Of a DNA stretch of 41,760 bases, positions 33,635-41,647 are shown one piece after another. Made by a program: the position numbers and the translations under genes. This DNA is from Pedosphaera parvula Ellin514 (GTDB taxonomy: Bacteria; Verrucomicrobiota; Verrucomicrobiia; Limisphaerales; Pedosphaeraceae), in the NCBI RefSeq assembly GCF_000172555.1, contig NZ_ABOX02000057.1, positions 1-41,760 of the forward strand, written 5' to 3'. A model generated the notes under the pieces. The model worked only from the letters and a program-made list of their open reading frames with translations. It ran no database searches and was not told where the DNA came from. Within the stretch, counting starts at the first letter, position 1. Every line of letters starts with the position of its first letter.

Positions 33635-34390
33635 TCAGAGATTCTTGCAGACGCAGACCACTTCCACCGGGTGGGGGATATCCGGCTCGAACATGGTAGT
33701 GCGGCGTCGGTCAAAGACGGTAAAACCAAACCGGGCATACGCAGATTCGGGCCGGCGCCCGGGATGTGAAAAGAACGCCCCGTAACATCGCTCGATTCCA
33801 ACTCCACGCAGTCGTTGTTCGTAAGTCTCCCATAGTTTTCGTCCTATCCCGCGGCCGCGATATCGTGCGTCAATATCCAGATGGAGATGCGCGGCGCCAT
33901 CGGGATGTTTGGGTTGTTCCTTCATTCCTGCAGTGAAGAGCCAGCGAACGAACTTCCGGCTGCGGGCGTGATTCGCATAGCGTCCTGTGGCGAATCGGAA
34001 GCCCATTTTGGAAGCGGTCTGAAATCCACACCACAACTGGAGCCAATCAAAATAACGGGAGACTGAACCTAAAAGATAGCCAACAATTCTCCCGTTCGCT
34101 TCGGCAACCATGCTCCAGCCCGGTTCGTAGTCGAGGTAAGGGCGTGTGAATAATTCAGCAAACAAATCATGGTCGTGAAACATCGGATCGACAGGCCGCC
34201 CCAGAAACCCGGTCTCGCAGCAGAGACGCTGAATAGATCCGTGGTCTGATGTTTTGCACGGCCGGATGCAAATTTGTTCCTGGCAGGGCGGCTCGCGAAG
34301 CAGCACCAAGTCCTCGGCCACTACCGAGTTTTTTGCCCCATTGAAAACGTGTCCATTCAGCGCGATTGAACCATTCCCGTCTGCAATCAT
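33635..34390 (-). CDS. GNAT family N-acetyltransferase
   Basis: 251 residues from the ATG at 34390, which has AAGGA 6 nt upstream. The GNAT core is in the second half: 'MVAEANGRIVGYLLG' (strand 4 region), 'AHLHLDIDARYRGRGIGRKL' with the acetyl-CoA-binding R-x-x-G-x-G, and 'GAFFSHPGRRPESAYARFGF'. The first 35 residues and an insert near 'FDWLQLWCGFQTASKMGFRF' are not typical, so the enzyme is larger than common GNATs. The substrate is unknown. It lies 27 nt upstream of the sulfotransferase-like gene and is probably cotranscribed with it. Confidence 0.87.
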   Translation of the reverse strand: MIADGNGSIALNGHVFNGAKNSVVAEDLVLLREPPCQEQICIRPCKTSDHGSIQRLCCETGFLGRPVDPMFHDHDLFAELFTRPYLDYEPGWSMVAEANGRIVGYLLGSVSRYFDWLQLWCGFQTASKMGFRFATGRYANHARSRKFVRWLFTAGMKEQPKHPDGAAHLHLDIDARYRGRGIGRKLWETYEQRLRGVGIERCYGAFFSHPGRRPESAYARFGFTVFDRRRTTMFEPDIPHPVEVVCVCKNL

Positions 34391-34715
34391 GCGATTCCTT
34401 TCCGGTGGTTGGGAGCGAAACAATCCTTGCCGCGAATGGCCGGTGCGAAATGCTCAAGGTCTTCTCTCAAACCTGTTGACCATACCAAAGTGTAAGGTTT
34501 CAGATATATCTCCAGCGTAATTTTGCCAAGTAGGTGATACCCTACAAAGGGTTTTTCACCATCGCATCATCCCAAACGCTCTCAATCCTCCAGCGCTTCC
34601 ATAGGTGCTCGTAATTCTGTGTCGCAAAAAAGTTCCGGCGGCGAACACCGCGCATCCGGCTGCTGCAAGACCGAGAGCCATTTTCACTCACTTTTAAAAG
34701 CTAATTTGGACAGTA
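34391..34715. other. Intergenic stretch with a hairpin and a solo element end
   Basis: 325 nt. It holds a hairpin at 34533-34560 (GGTGA/TCACC outer arms, ACCCT-ACAA-AGGGT inner), a 41-codon minus-strand frame (34556-34681, opening MALGLAAAGCAVFAAGTFLR) of doubtful reality, and an element end at 34701-34718. No recognised gene. Confidence 0.5.
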
Positions 34716-34718
34716 GTG
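34701..34718. mobile_element. Solo terminal repeat related to the 193-bp element
   Basis: CTAATTTGGACAGTAGTG resembles the right end of the element at 17975-18167 (CCTATTTTGGACAGCAGTG). The last 13 bases match except for one transition. No partner end was found within several hundred bases, so this is a relic or one end of a decayed copy. Confidence 0.45.
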
Positions 34719-34934
34719 ACTCGACAACCCCAATCACTTGGATTTACCGTGCCGTCCGTGAATAAGAAAAAACGCCGTTTATCTGCCAAGCCACACGTAC
34801 CTTGGGATCCGCTTCGTCAGGGAACCGTTGTTGCCGGCACGTTCTTTTTAGTCGGCATCGTGCTCTTGACGGCCTCCAGCATCATTATTTGGCAGACTCG
34901 AGACTTTGTTCACAGCTCGATACCAACATCCTGA
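34716..34934 (+). CDS. Small single-pass membrane protein
   Basis: 72 residues from a GTG at 34716, or 58 from the GTG at 34758 (NKKKRRLSAKPHVPWDPLRQ), which seems more natural. A basic N-terminus is followed by one membrane helix ('GTVVAGTFFLVGIVLLTASS') and a short tail. The charge pattern suggests the N-terminus is cytoplasmic. I do not recognise the family. The upstream GTG lies within the solo element end at 34701-34718. Repeat copy R3 begins 7 nt after the stop. Confidence 0.45.
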   Translation: MTRQPQSLGFTVPSVNKKKRRLSAKPHVPWDPLRQGTVVAGTFFLVGIVLLTASSIIIWQTRDFVHSSIPTS

Positions 34935-34940
34935 CACGTT

Positions 34941-35035
34941 GTGGGATGGTTTCGTTCTTCGAAGGTGAGCGATGTTGGAAGCAAAATGGGTGTACAATTA
35001 ATTAGGGTTGGCCGAAGTTTGCACCCTTTTTAAAC
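34941..35035 (+). repeat. Dispersed repeat copy R3
   Basis: Core only: GTGGGATGGTTTCGTTC, GAAGGTGAGCGATGTTGGAA, then GTGTACAATTAATTAGGGTTGG. A small stem AGTTT/AAACT follows at about 35016-35036. The head part of the family is absent. Its right edge overlaps the last two codons of the convergent GNAT gene. Confidence 0.75.
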
Positions 35036-35461
35036 TGCAGGGCTTGGCAACCGTTTCCAGAACCACCGACGCATGGAATGTTTGGGTACGTCAGGCAGGT
35101 CACCAATCACATTGTACCCCTGCTTGGAGTAGAATCCAGGAGCCTGAAACCCGAAAGTGCTAAGATAAACTGCTTCGCAAGACTGATCCGCCGCCAGATG
35201 TTCCGCGTGTTTCAATAACTCAGTGCCATGGTTTTTATCTCGATGATTCTCATCGACCCATAATACATCGACATGGAGGACATTCCAAAACATCTCGCCG
35301 GTTAAACCGGCGATCAAATTGCCCGCATCGTCACGAACTGTCAAAACGATCTCTCTTGTATTCAATGCTCCGACGACGCGTTCGTTAAAGGCTTCAATCC
35401 GCGTTCTTAATTCCGCGGCTATCATTTCGCAATTTGCTTCTTCGCGCACTATTTGTCGCAT
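35030..35461 (-). CDS. GNAT family N-acetyltransferase
   Basis: 143 residues. The core is typical: 'IVLTVRDDAGNLIAGLTGEM' (strands 2-3), 'LHVDVLWVDENHRDKNHGTE' (strand 4 and the acetyl-CoA loop, where the usual R/Q-x-x-G-x-G/A is changed to R-D-K-N-H-G), then 'AVYLSTFGFQAPGFYSKQGY' as in small GNATs acting on free substrates. The start at 35461 has GAGG about 10 nt upstream. The stop codon lies at the edge of repeat copy R3. The substrate is unknown. Confidence 0.85.
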   Translation of the reverse strand: MRQIVREEANCEMIAAELRTRIEAFNERVVGALNTREIVLTVRDDAGNLIAGLTGEMFWNVLHVDVLWVDENHRDKNHGTELLKHAEHLAADQSCEAVYLSTFGFQAPGFYSKQGYNVIGDLPDVPKHSMRRWFWKRLPSPAV

Positions 35462-35592
35462 TGGATTATCGCCTCGTAGTTAATGTTTCATTTCACCAAC
35501 CCCGACATTGGAGTCGAAGGTATCCCGCCTTTCACCGGCAGCAAGACTACCGACTCGACGGGTGCTGGTTCGCTCCAGTGAATGGTCAAGCA

Positions 35593-35919
35593 TCAGAGGA
35601 AAACAAGCAGGCAGCCGGCACAGAATAATGCCGCTACTCCAATTAGCCACGCCCTGACCGCGGCGGAACGGAGTGGTCTCAAAAAAAATGGGCTGCCCAG
35701 CAGCAAGAACACCGAGGCTGCGAGAAAACCATAGGACATCGGGCCTAACAGCGGAGACAAAATCTGGTAGACCGTCATCCCGTGTGGATGCCAGCCCACG
35801 TCGTAACGCCAGGTAATCCTCAGGGCCAGTCCGTAAAGGCAGGCGAGAACAACAAATGCCTCCAAAATCAGGAACAACCGTTTCCAGTGAATAACAGACC
35901 TTGGTGTAGATGCGCACAT
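35593..35919 (-). CDS. Small membrane protein with about three helices
   Basis: 108 residues. Three hydrophobic stretches ('LFLILEAFVVLACLYGLALR', 'MSYGFLAASVFLLLGSPFFL', 'AWLIGVAALFCAGCLLVFL') are separated by short polar loops, the first containing 'RITWRYDVGWHPHGMTVYQI'. AAGGA lies two bases before the ATG, rather close. No family is recognised. A longer frame on the same strand (35480-36037) is an overlapping shadow. It is separated from the GNAT gene by 131 nt. Confidence 0.55.
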   Translation of the reverse strand: MCASTPRSVIHWKRLFLILEAFVVLACLYGLALRITWRYDVGWHPHGMTVYQILSPLLGPMSYGFLAASVFLLLGSPFFLRPLRSAAVRAWLIGVAALFCAGCLLVFL

Positions 35920-36060
35920 GATCCTTAGCGCCCAGGCTTGGCGATCGCCGCTGAGAGTGGGCGAGAAAAACTAGAACACCATCCGAACAGAAAAGCAATG
36001 CCGAACCCTGCAGCGACACCCGTTTCGAGGAAGTCATTTGGGCCAGCTTCGTGCGCTACG

Positions 36061-36147
36061 CGAGGTTGGAAGCAAAATGGCTGTGGTAATTAATTAGGGT
36101 TGGTCTCTTTACAGGATCAAATAGTGTAAATAACTGAGAGCGACCCC
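36061..36147 (+). repeat. Dispersed repeat copy R4, with hairpin tail
   Basis: It carries CGAGGTTGGAAGCAAAATGG and GTAATTAATTAGGGTTGG, then a hairpin like that of R1: GGGTTG/CGACCC outer arms, TCTC/GAGA inner arms and a weaker TTTAC/GTAAA. The TCTC/GAGA pair differs from R1 in sequence but not in pairing. Confidence 0.75.
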
Positions 36148-36461
36148 CTCCATACCGTTTTACCTTTTGGTCCAATGCCCTGATGGGCGACCCTTTTTTG
36201 CTGCGGCGAAACTGAGGTAACATAAGCAACTTTTCCAAGATTAAAGGCTGTGTTTAACTCAAAAATCGGTGGACAGTTACCTGGAGCTTTGATGTAATCC
36301 GAACCAGTCAGCCTCTGTTCCAGCGCACTCGTGTTTTGCGCTTTAGTCAACAGAGCCAAAAAATCCACATCGCCTCGAGACATGGTTGAAAGTTTTGCTT
36401 CAACGAATTCGCTTTTTGTGAACCGGAATTTCGGTTCACGGTTATTGGAAGGAACAGTCAC
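36117..36461 (-). CDS. Hypothetical protein, uncertain
   Basis: A 114-codon frame with a plausible amino-acid composition ('FRFTKSEFVEAKLSTMSRGD', 'VDFLALLTKAQNTSALEQRL'), divergent from the lysozyme gene with 28 nt between starts. No family or ribosome binding site is recognised. The last ten codons lie in repeat copy R4, and its first codons overlap the dyad at 36418-36439. It may be a real small gene or a chance frame. Confidence 0.3.
   Translation of the reverse strand: MTVPSNNREPKFRFTKSEFVEAKLSTMSRGDVDFLALLTKAQNTSALEQRLTGSDYIKAPGNCPPIFELNTAFNLGKVAYVTSVSPQQKRVAHQGIGPKGKTVWRGSLSVIYTI
36418..36439. promoter_or_regulatory. Dyad upstream of the GH25 lysozyme gene
   Basis: GTGAACCG-GAATTT-CGGTTCAC is a perfect 8-bp inverted repeat with a 6-nt spacer, 50 nt before the lysozyme ATG. 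No T-run follows. An operator or leader hairpin is likely. Confidence 0.45.
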
Positions 36462-36489
36462 AAAATTAAAAACAACTAAAAGGAAAAGA

Positions 36490-38280
36490 ATGAGTATCAG
36501 AAAATCACTTCAATTCACCGCCGCTCTGGTGGCAGCGGGCGTGCTCTCGGCCGGGCCGGTGGGCGCGAAGCCGAACGGCATTGACGTTTCCAACAACAAC
36601 CACTCCATCAATTGGAACTCCGTCCGCAGCTCGGGCATGGTCTTCTCGTGGGCAAAAGCAACCGAGGGCACCTACTTCACGGACGGCTATTTGGCCGGCA
36701 ACATGAAGAACGGCAAGAACGCGGGCATTTACATGGGCGCATATGATTTCGCACGGCCCGATTTGGACACGCCGCAGGCCGAAGCGAATTATTTTTGGAA
36801 CGTCGCCAGCTCCTACATTAAAGCCGATGGAAAAACTTTTGTGCCGATGCTGGACTTTGAAACATTCAACGGCCATGTGGGCGCAAGCAGCTATGGCGAC
36901 TGGGCAAATCAATGGTGCAATGCCATTGTAAGCAAAGCTGCCGCCAAAGGCTTGAGCGTCACGCCGGTCATTTACACCAGCTCGTGCAGCGCGTGCAATT
37001 TGAGCGGCATTTCACATTCATGGGGCGCGTGGCTCGCCAATTATAACGGCGAAAACCCGCAATCCGGAAATCCCTGGAACATTTGTACCAGTTGCGAAGT
37101 TTGGGGCTCGGGCGCGTGGGACATCTGGCAATACACGAGTGGCCTCAGCGTCTCCGGCATTTCCGGCTCCGTGGACGGGGATGTCTACAACGGCAGCACG
37201 TCGCAATTGATCGACCAATTCCTCGTTGGCGGCAGCTTCCAGGCGGCGGTAGAATTGAAACCAAGTCCCATCACTTACACCAACGGCCATCGCGTCGTCT
37301 TCGCGACCCAGGACAACGGCGCGGCGCCGTGGGACTCGCACACGACCGGCGTGAGCGGCAACGGCACATGGACAGGTGAATGGCTCGGCGACAACAACGC
37401 GCAAATGTGCGCCAGTGCCGTCGTGCCGGTTTTGAACACGAACGGCTACATGGAGATTTTCTGCGTTGGCGATGATCTCGGATATCTACGCCACAAATGG
37501 AATACCGGCGAAGGCACGGCCTGGAGCACGTGGCAAACCGTCGGTTTGGATGGCACGAACAATTACGTTGGCAATCCCGCCGTGGTTCTTCGCCAGGACG
37601 GCGGCGTGGAAGTGTTCGTTCACAACGACAACGGCGGCTCGGTTCAGCATTATTATCACGGGAGCTTTTCCGCGACATGGAATGACGGTTCGCTCGGCGG
37701 CTCGATCGGCAGCGATTGCGCAGCCATCATCAACGCGAACGGTTACCTGGAAGTGTTTGCCACCGATGTGAACGGCAATCTCGTTCATCGCTGGAACACT
37801 GGTCCTGGCACGGCTTGGAATAGCGGCGGCTGGGTGTCGCTTGGTGGCGGCAACAAAGGTCGTCCATGCGTCGTTGCCCGCAATGATGGTGGCGTGGAAG
37901 TGTTCGTGCGCAACACGGACAATTCCGTGAATCACTATTATCATGGCAGTTTCTCGGACACCTGGGGCTCCGGCTCAGTTGGCGGCACAGTCGCCTCGAA
38001 CATCAGTGCCACGCAAAACGCAAGCGGGCACATCGAAATTTTTGCCATCACCTCCGACGGCAATTTGTGGCACAACTGGAATAACGGAACGGGCACGCCT
38101 TTTAACGGTTGGGCGCACATCAGCCTCTCCGTCACCCTGCAAAGCGATCCGACAGCCATTGTGAACAGCGATGGCACGACGGAAGTTTATGGCCGCGACG
38201 CGGCAACCAGCAATGTCGGCCATACCTACAACAACGCCGGTACCTGGACGGCATGGTCGTCGCTCGGCGGCCCGGGTTGA
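36490..38280 (+). CDS. Secreted GH25 lysozyme with a PLL-like beta-propeller lectin domain
   Basis: 596 residues from the ATG at 36490, which has AGGAAAAG just upstream and a signal peptide right after it ('SLQFTAALVAAGVLSAGPVG'). Residues 28-245 are a GH25 muramidase: 'GIDVSNNNHSINWNSVRSSG' with Asp32, 'WAKATEGTYFTD', 'FVPMLDFE' with Asp122 and Glu124 (the D-x-E pair), and 'WDIWQYTS'. From about 255 to the end are repeated blades ('GYMEIFCVGDDLGYLRHKW', 'GGVEVFVHNDNGGSVQHYYH', 'GYLEVFATDVNGNLVHRW') like the Photorhabdus lectin (PLL) propeller. The enzyme would cut the peptidoglycan glycan chain, with the propeller holding it on a glycan. An in-frame extension to 36331 is not preceded by a signal. 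Use against other bacteria or fungi is an inference. Confidence 0.92.
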   Translation: MSIRKSLQFTAALVAAGVLSAGPVGAKPNGIDVSNNNHSINWNSVRSSGMVFSWAKATEGTYFTDGYLAGNMKNGKNAGIYMGAYDFARPDLDTPQAEANYFWNVASSYIKADGKTFVPMLDFETFNGHVGASSYGDWANQWCNAIVSKAAAKGLSVTPVIYTSSCSACNLSGISHSWGAWLANYNGENPQSGNPWNICTSCEVWGSGAWDIWQYTSGLSVSGISGSVDGDVYNGSTSQLIDQFLVGGSFQAAVELKPSPITYTNGHRVVFATQDNGAAPWDSHTTGVSGNGTWTGEWLGDNNAQMCASAVVPVLNTNGYMEIFCVGDDLGYLRHKWNTGEGTAWSTWQTVGLDGTNNYVGNPAVVLRQDGGVEVFVHNDNGGSVQHYYHGSFSATWNDGSLGGSIGSDCAAIINANGYLEVFATDVNGNLVHRWNTGPGTAWNSGGWVSLGGGNKGRPCVVARNDGGVEVFVRNTDNSVNHYYHGSFSDTWGSGSVGGTVASNISATQNASGHIEIFAITSDGNLWHNWNNGTGTPFNGWAHISLSVTLQSDPTAIVNSDGTTEVYGRDAATSNVGHTYNNAGTWTAWSSLGGPG

Positions 38281-38304
38281 TTCGCTAGAATATTAGGGTG
38301 GGGT

Positions 38305-38331
38305 GGGCGTCGCCGCCGGTTGGCGTCGCCC
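38305..38331 (+). terminator. GC-rich hairpin after the GH25 gene
   Basis: GGGCGTCGCC pairs with GGCGTCGCCC, 10 bp with one mismatch and a 7-nt loop, 24 nt after the stop codon. No T-run follows, so it could stabilise the mRNA end or act as a Rho-assisted terminator rather than an intrinsic one. Confidence 0.45.
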
Positions 38332-38469
38332 GCCCGGATCAAACGCCCGTAGAGGGGACGCAGCTTCAGGGCAGACCGTTTCCCGCTGATCTTCCAAGGT
38401 CGTTACACGAGGCTCACCTGGGGGTGGATCAAGTTCGTTCCGTTTTCATTGCAAAGTGGAGAAGGGGGG

Positions 38470-38647
38470 ACCGTCGGGTGTGTTTGTATTGATTGGGCTC
38501 GGTGGCGTGGGCGCCGTTGTGGGTTGAAAATCGAAGGGTGAAGCTTTGGGTTCGGACTTTACTTTGCAGGTGGGAGGGTTTCATCCCCGAAGGTGAGCGA
38601 GGTTGGGAGCAAAACGGCCGTGTAATTAATTTGGTTTGAACCCTTTC
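38470..38647 (+). repeat. Dispersed repeat copy R5, long form
   Basis: The most complete copy together with R7: an extra upstream part (GTGTTTGTATTGATTGGGCT), the head (GTGGGTTGAAAATCGAAGGG, TTCGGACTTTACTTTGC) and the core (GGTGAGCGAGGTTGGGAGC, GTGTAATTAATTTGGTTTG). It lies downstream of the GH25 gene in the sense orientation. Confidence 0.8.
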
Positions 38648-38787
38648 CAGTGGGAGGTCGCCCTGTGGGGTTTTGCCCCATCGGATTGGACCGGTCAAAT
38701 ATGAGAGGATTCGGCTTCCTGGTTTCAGGAGCATTGGACCTGGCATAACCGGAGCGCTGCTCGAGCGCTAGCACCGCGTCCGTGGCG

Positions 38788-39052
38788 TTATACCGAATGC
38801 CAAAATTAATTTCCGGAATGGGGAAAAGAACCGGAATGAAAGGAAGTAATAAGCCTGATGAATGTGGAGACTGAAAAAGCCATGACCCTGAGGAAAGAGG
38901 AACTTCGTTAATCATTGAGTACAGGATGCTTTTGATTTGAGGCGGCGTTGTCGGCCTTGGCGTTATCTTTCAGATAGCGCCGGCAGCCTCCGCCTTGCCT
39001 CAAACCAAAATCCCTCCTGCCATCCGGAAATTTCTTTCGGCATTCGGTATAA
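38788..39052. mobile_element. 265-bp MITE-like inverted-repeat element
   Basis: The left end (38788-38820, starting TTATACCGAATGCC) and the right end (39021-39052, same sequence inverted) match over about 32 bp with few differences, both containing ATTTCCGG. Inside lies a strong hairpin at 38930-39010, with 14-bp arms (one mismatch; TTTTGATTTGAGGC and its partner) and an inner 10-bp stem (GGCGTTATCT/AGATAGCGCC, one G-U). No transposase is encoded. A solo related end is at 31857-31880. Confidence 0.65.
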
Positions 39053-39140
39053 GTAGTGATACACCTGCGCAGGCAGTTGGAGTCGCTGGCCCTGAGTTGT
39101 GGTGGTATGATTGGTTGACATGGGGATCAAAGCGTTGCGC

Positions 39141-40888
39141 ATGAATATTCGCCGTCTCATCAGTCCACCGGCTTTTGCCGATGGGGGGAAGATGCACACA
39201 GGCACGGATGGTGCATCTTGTTGTTTTGAGCCTGTTGTTTGTCATTGATACTCAGTTTTTTGTCTTTTTCCTCCTCCTGCCTAACCAGTGGGCACGATGG
39301 CTGGCAATCCTGCTTACCTTCAACTTCACCCTGCCTCCCTTGCTGCTCCTGAACAAGCGCGGTCACACGCGCTTGGCGGGTGTCTTGCTTTTGACGGAGC
39401 TGTGGATGATGGCGACGGTTCTGGCTCTGACGGCCCACGGCATTCATGCGCTGGCTGTTTTGATGTTCATCGTGTATGTGCTCATCGCCGGGTTGGTGTT
39501 TGGCGGGAGGGGTGGAGTGGTTGCAGGCGTTGTTTTCTGCCTCACCGCGTTGGGTGTGGTTCTGGTGGAATCAACAGGCCATCTTCCTAAGAGCGAAATA
39601 GTTTACACACTATTTTCAATTTGGGCGCTTGTGGCCATCTGCATGGAATTCATCGCCATTTTTCAGTTTCTGGCTAATCGCTCGATCAGCGCCGCGTTGA
39701 ACCAGGCGAGGGAAACTGAAATCGCCTTGCGCGAAAGTGAGCGGCGCTATCGCGAGGTATTCGAAACCACCTCCGACTCCATCTTTCTGATGGATGTCAC
39801 AGCCGATGGTCGGTTTTTAATCAATCGCTATAATCCCATGGCCGAAAAGGTGGTAGGGCTTACCACGGCTGAAATTTCCGGCAAGACGACTCAAGAAATA
39901 TTTCCGCCAGATCAGTCCCGGCAAATGATTGCTCATTATAAACAATGTATCGCCCAGGGATCCCCCATCAGCTATGAGGAGCCAATTACAGCGGTCTACG
40001 GGCAAAATTTTATTTTTTACACCACCCTCATTCCGATAAAAAATACCGAAGGCCGTATATCCCGCTTTGTCGGAGTGGCGCATGACGTCACCGAACGCAA
40101 GAAGGCCGAAGCCGCGCTACGCCACTCCCGTGATGAACTGGAAGCGCGCGTGCAGGAGCGCACCGCCCAACTGCAGCACGTCAACGCCGAATTGCGGCAG
40201 GTCAATCAGGAGTTGGATGCCTTCAGCTATTCGGTGTCGCATGACTTGCGGCGTCCGTTGCGGACGGTGACCGGATTCGCGGAGCTTTTGATGTCCGACC
40301 ATGCTCACGAGCTATCCGGGGATGCTCTGAACCTCTTGACCATGACCAGAGACAGCGCCCTGCAGATGAGCCAAATGATCGAGGCTCTTTTGAGTCTTTC
40401 TTACATAGACCGCCAGCCGATCGTGCCGCGTCCCGTGAACCTCACCGCGCTGATGCGCCAGACGGCCAATGAATTGCAGGCCGAATATCCGGGCCGCAAC
40501 ATGGACATCCAAGCAGCCGATCTGCCGGGCTGCATGGGCGACCCGGCTCTGCTGCGGCAGGTGTTTGTCAATCTCCTGTCCAATGCCATGAAATACACCC
40601 GCAATCGACCCGTAGCGGTGATTGAAGTGGGCTCCAAAGCAGAAGATGGAGAGGGAATGACGATCTATTTTGTGCGGGACAATGGAGTTGGCTTTGACAT
40701 GCGCTATGCCGACAAGCTCTTCGGCGTATTCCAACGCATGCACCAGCGCGCAGGAGTTTTCAGGGACAGGCGTGGGACTCTCCATTGTGCGGCGCATCGT
40801 TCATCGCCATGGTGGAAGGATTTGGGCAGAGGCTGCGGTGGACAAAGGAGCGACGTTTTATTTTAGCCTTCCCCAAGCTGAGCCTTAA
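39141..40888 (+). pseudogene. Membrane PAS sensor histidine kinase, disrupted by two frameshifts
   Basis: The longest single frame (39175-40866) lacks a good start and loses homology at the end. From the ATG at 39141 another frame reads MNIRRLISPPAFADGG, a family-like start; dropping one G from the G6 run at 39183-39188 joins it to 'TQARMVHLVVLSLLFVIDTQ'. About five or six membrane helices follow, then a PAS domain ('YREVFETTSDSIFLM'), a coiled coil, the H-box 'SYSVSHDLRRPLRTVTG', the N-box 'NLLSNAMKY' and '[20 protein letters not shown]'. Near 40745-40755 the frame shifts, and '[20 protein letters not shown]' (G2 box) continues in another frame to the stop at 40888. As written, the ATP-binding domain would be incomplete. 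No response regulator is adjacent. Confidence 0.82.
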
Positions 40889-40964
40889 AGGGGCTCACAT
40901 GCCCTGGCTATTGACTGGCGTGCCGTTGGCACTGTGGATTGTTCGGAAGGGGTTGGAGTTTGCA

Positions 40965-41057
40965 GCTTTGCTTCGCGGTGGGGACGGTTTCATTGTCCGA
41001 AGGTGAGCGAGGTTGGAAGCACAATGGCTATGTGATTAATTTGGTTTGTCCCTTTTC
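40965..41057 (+). repeat. Dispersed repeat copy R6
   Basis: Core copy: GCTTTGCTTCGCGGTGGGG, GAAGGTGAGCGAGGTTGGAA, GTGATTAATTTGGTTTGTCC. It starts 77 nt after the kinase stop codon, in the sense orientation. Confidence 0.75.
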
Positions 41058-41070
41058 GTGGCTGAAGGCG

Positions 41071-41103
41071 ATTGCTGACGTGGGTTGAAAATTAAGGGGT
41101 GAC
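41071..41103 (+). repeat. Dispersed repeat fragment R6b (head only)
   Basis: ATTGCTGACGTGGGTTGAAA followed by ATTAAGGGGTGA matches the head of R2 (32652 onward) and stops where the head ends. It lies directly after R6, as though a core and a head had been joined in reverse order. Confidence 0.6.
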
Positions 41104-41192
41104 TGAGCGGGGGAGTCGTGGAGGCTAATCGTGTTGAGGTTTGGGTTTTCGAGTGTCGCGGTCCCCCTCACCATTGCCTCTCCCCGAGGAGA

Positions 41193-41370
41193 GGGTCGTA
41201 CGGCTGGCGTGTTTGGATTGATTGGGCTCTGTCGCGCGGGTGCCGTCGTGGGTTGAAAATTGAACAGTGAAGTTTTGGTTCCGACTTTGCTTCGCAGTGG
41301 GATGGTTTCATTCTGCGAACGTGAGCGAGGTTGGGAGCGAAATGGCTGTGTAATCACTTTGGTTTGATAA
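41193..41370 (+). repeat. Dispersed repeat copy R7, long form
   Basis: Long copy matching R5 from its extra upstream part (GCGTGTTTGGATTGATTGGG) through the head (GTGGGTTGAAAATTGAACAG) to the core (GTGAGCGAGGTTGGGAGCG, GTGTAATCACTTTGGTTTGA). Confidence 0.8.
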
Positions 41371-41647
41371 ACATTAAGTGCTGGCCGGCGGAGGAAGGTT
41401 TCCTCCCGGTAGAACGTTATTGTCCGAACGAAGAACAAAATAGCGAACCGAAAGGAAACCTATATGACGAAGAAGTAATGACTCCTCTGATTCTTGTGGC
41501 ATCCGCACTAGAGAGCTTGCATTGAAAAATTCGATTAAAGCTTGGCAGTCACTAATTTTTTGATATTCTTGCTTCAACCAAAACTGCCGCCGATTCCGAT
41601 CCCCCCTGATTTTAGAATCAGGGCAGCAAAAACCGATCAAGACCCTT

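Larger units (their letters stand above)
40889..41647. other. Gene-free stretch filled by dispersed repeats
   Basis: 759 nt between the kinase and the last gene. It holds repeat copies R6, R6b and R7, a short palindrome (CCTCTCC-CCGA-GGAGAGG, 41177-41194) and a hairpin at 41604-41623 (CCCTGATT-TTAG-AATCAGGG), 24 nt before the next start codon. Open frames here on the minus strand read through repeat sequence and are not supported as genes. Confidence 0.6.

Noticed and set aside
34556-34681. A 41-codon minus-strand frame opening MALGLAAAGCAVFAAGTFLR
   Set aside because: It looks membrane-like, but it has no homology I can recall, only a weak upstream GTGAGTG, and its end lies in a hairpin. 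It is too short to separate from chance.
38429-38915. Two overlapping minus-strand frames of 105 and 118 codons
   Set aside because: Both run through repeat R5, and one enters the left end of the 265-bp element. They are explained by repeat sequence, not by protein conservation.
41028-41438. A 136-codon minus-strand frame across the repeats near the right end
   Set aside because: It is the reverse-strand translation of repeat copies R6, R6b and R7; the same strings appear wherever the repeat occurs, and it is rich in Ser, Pro, Thr and Arg with no domain.
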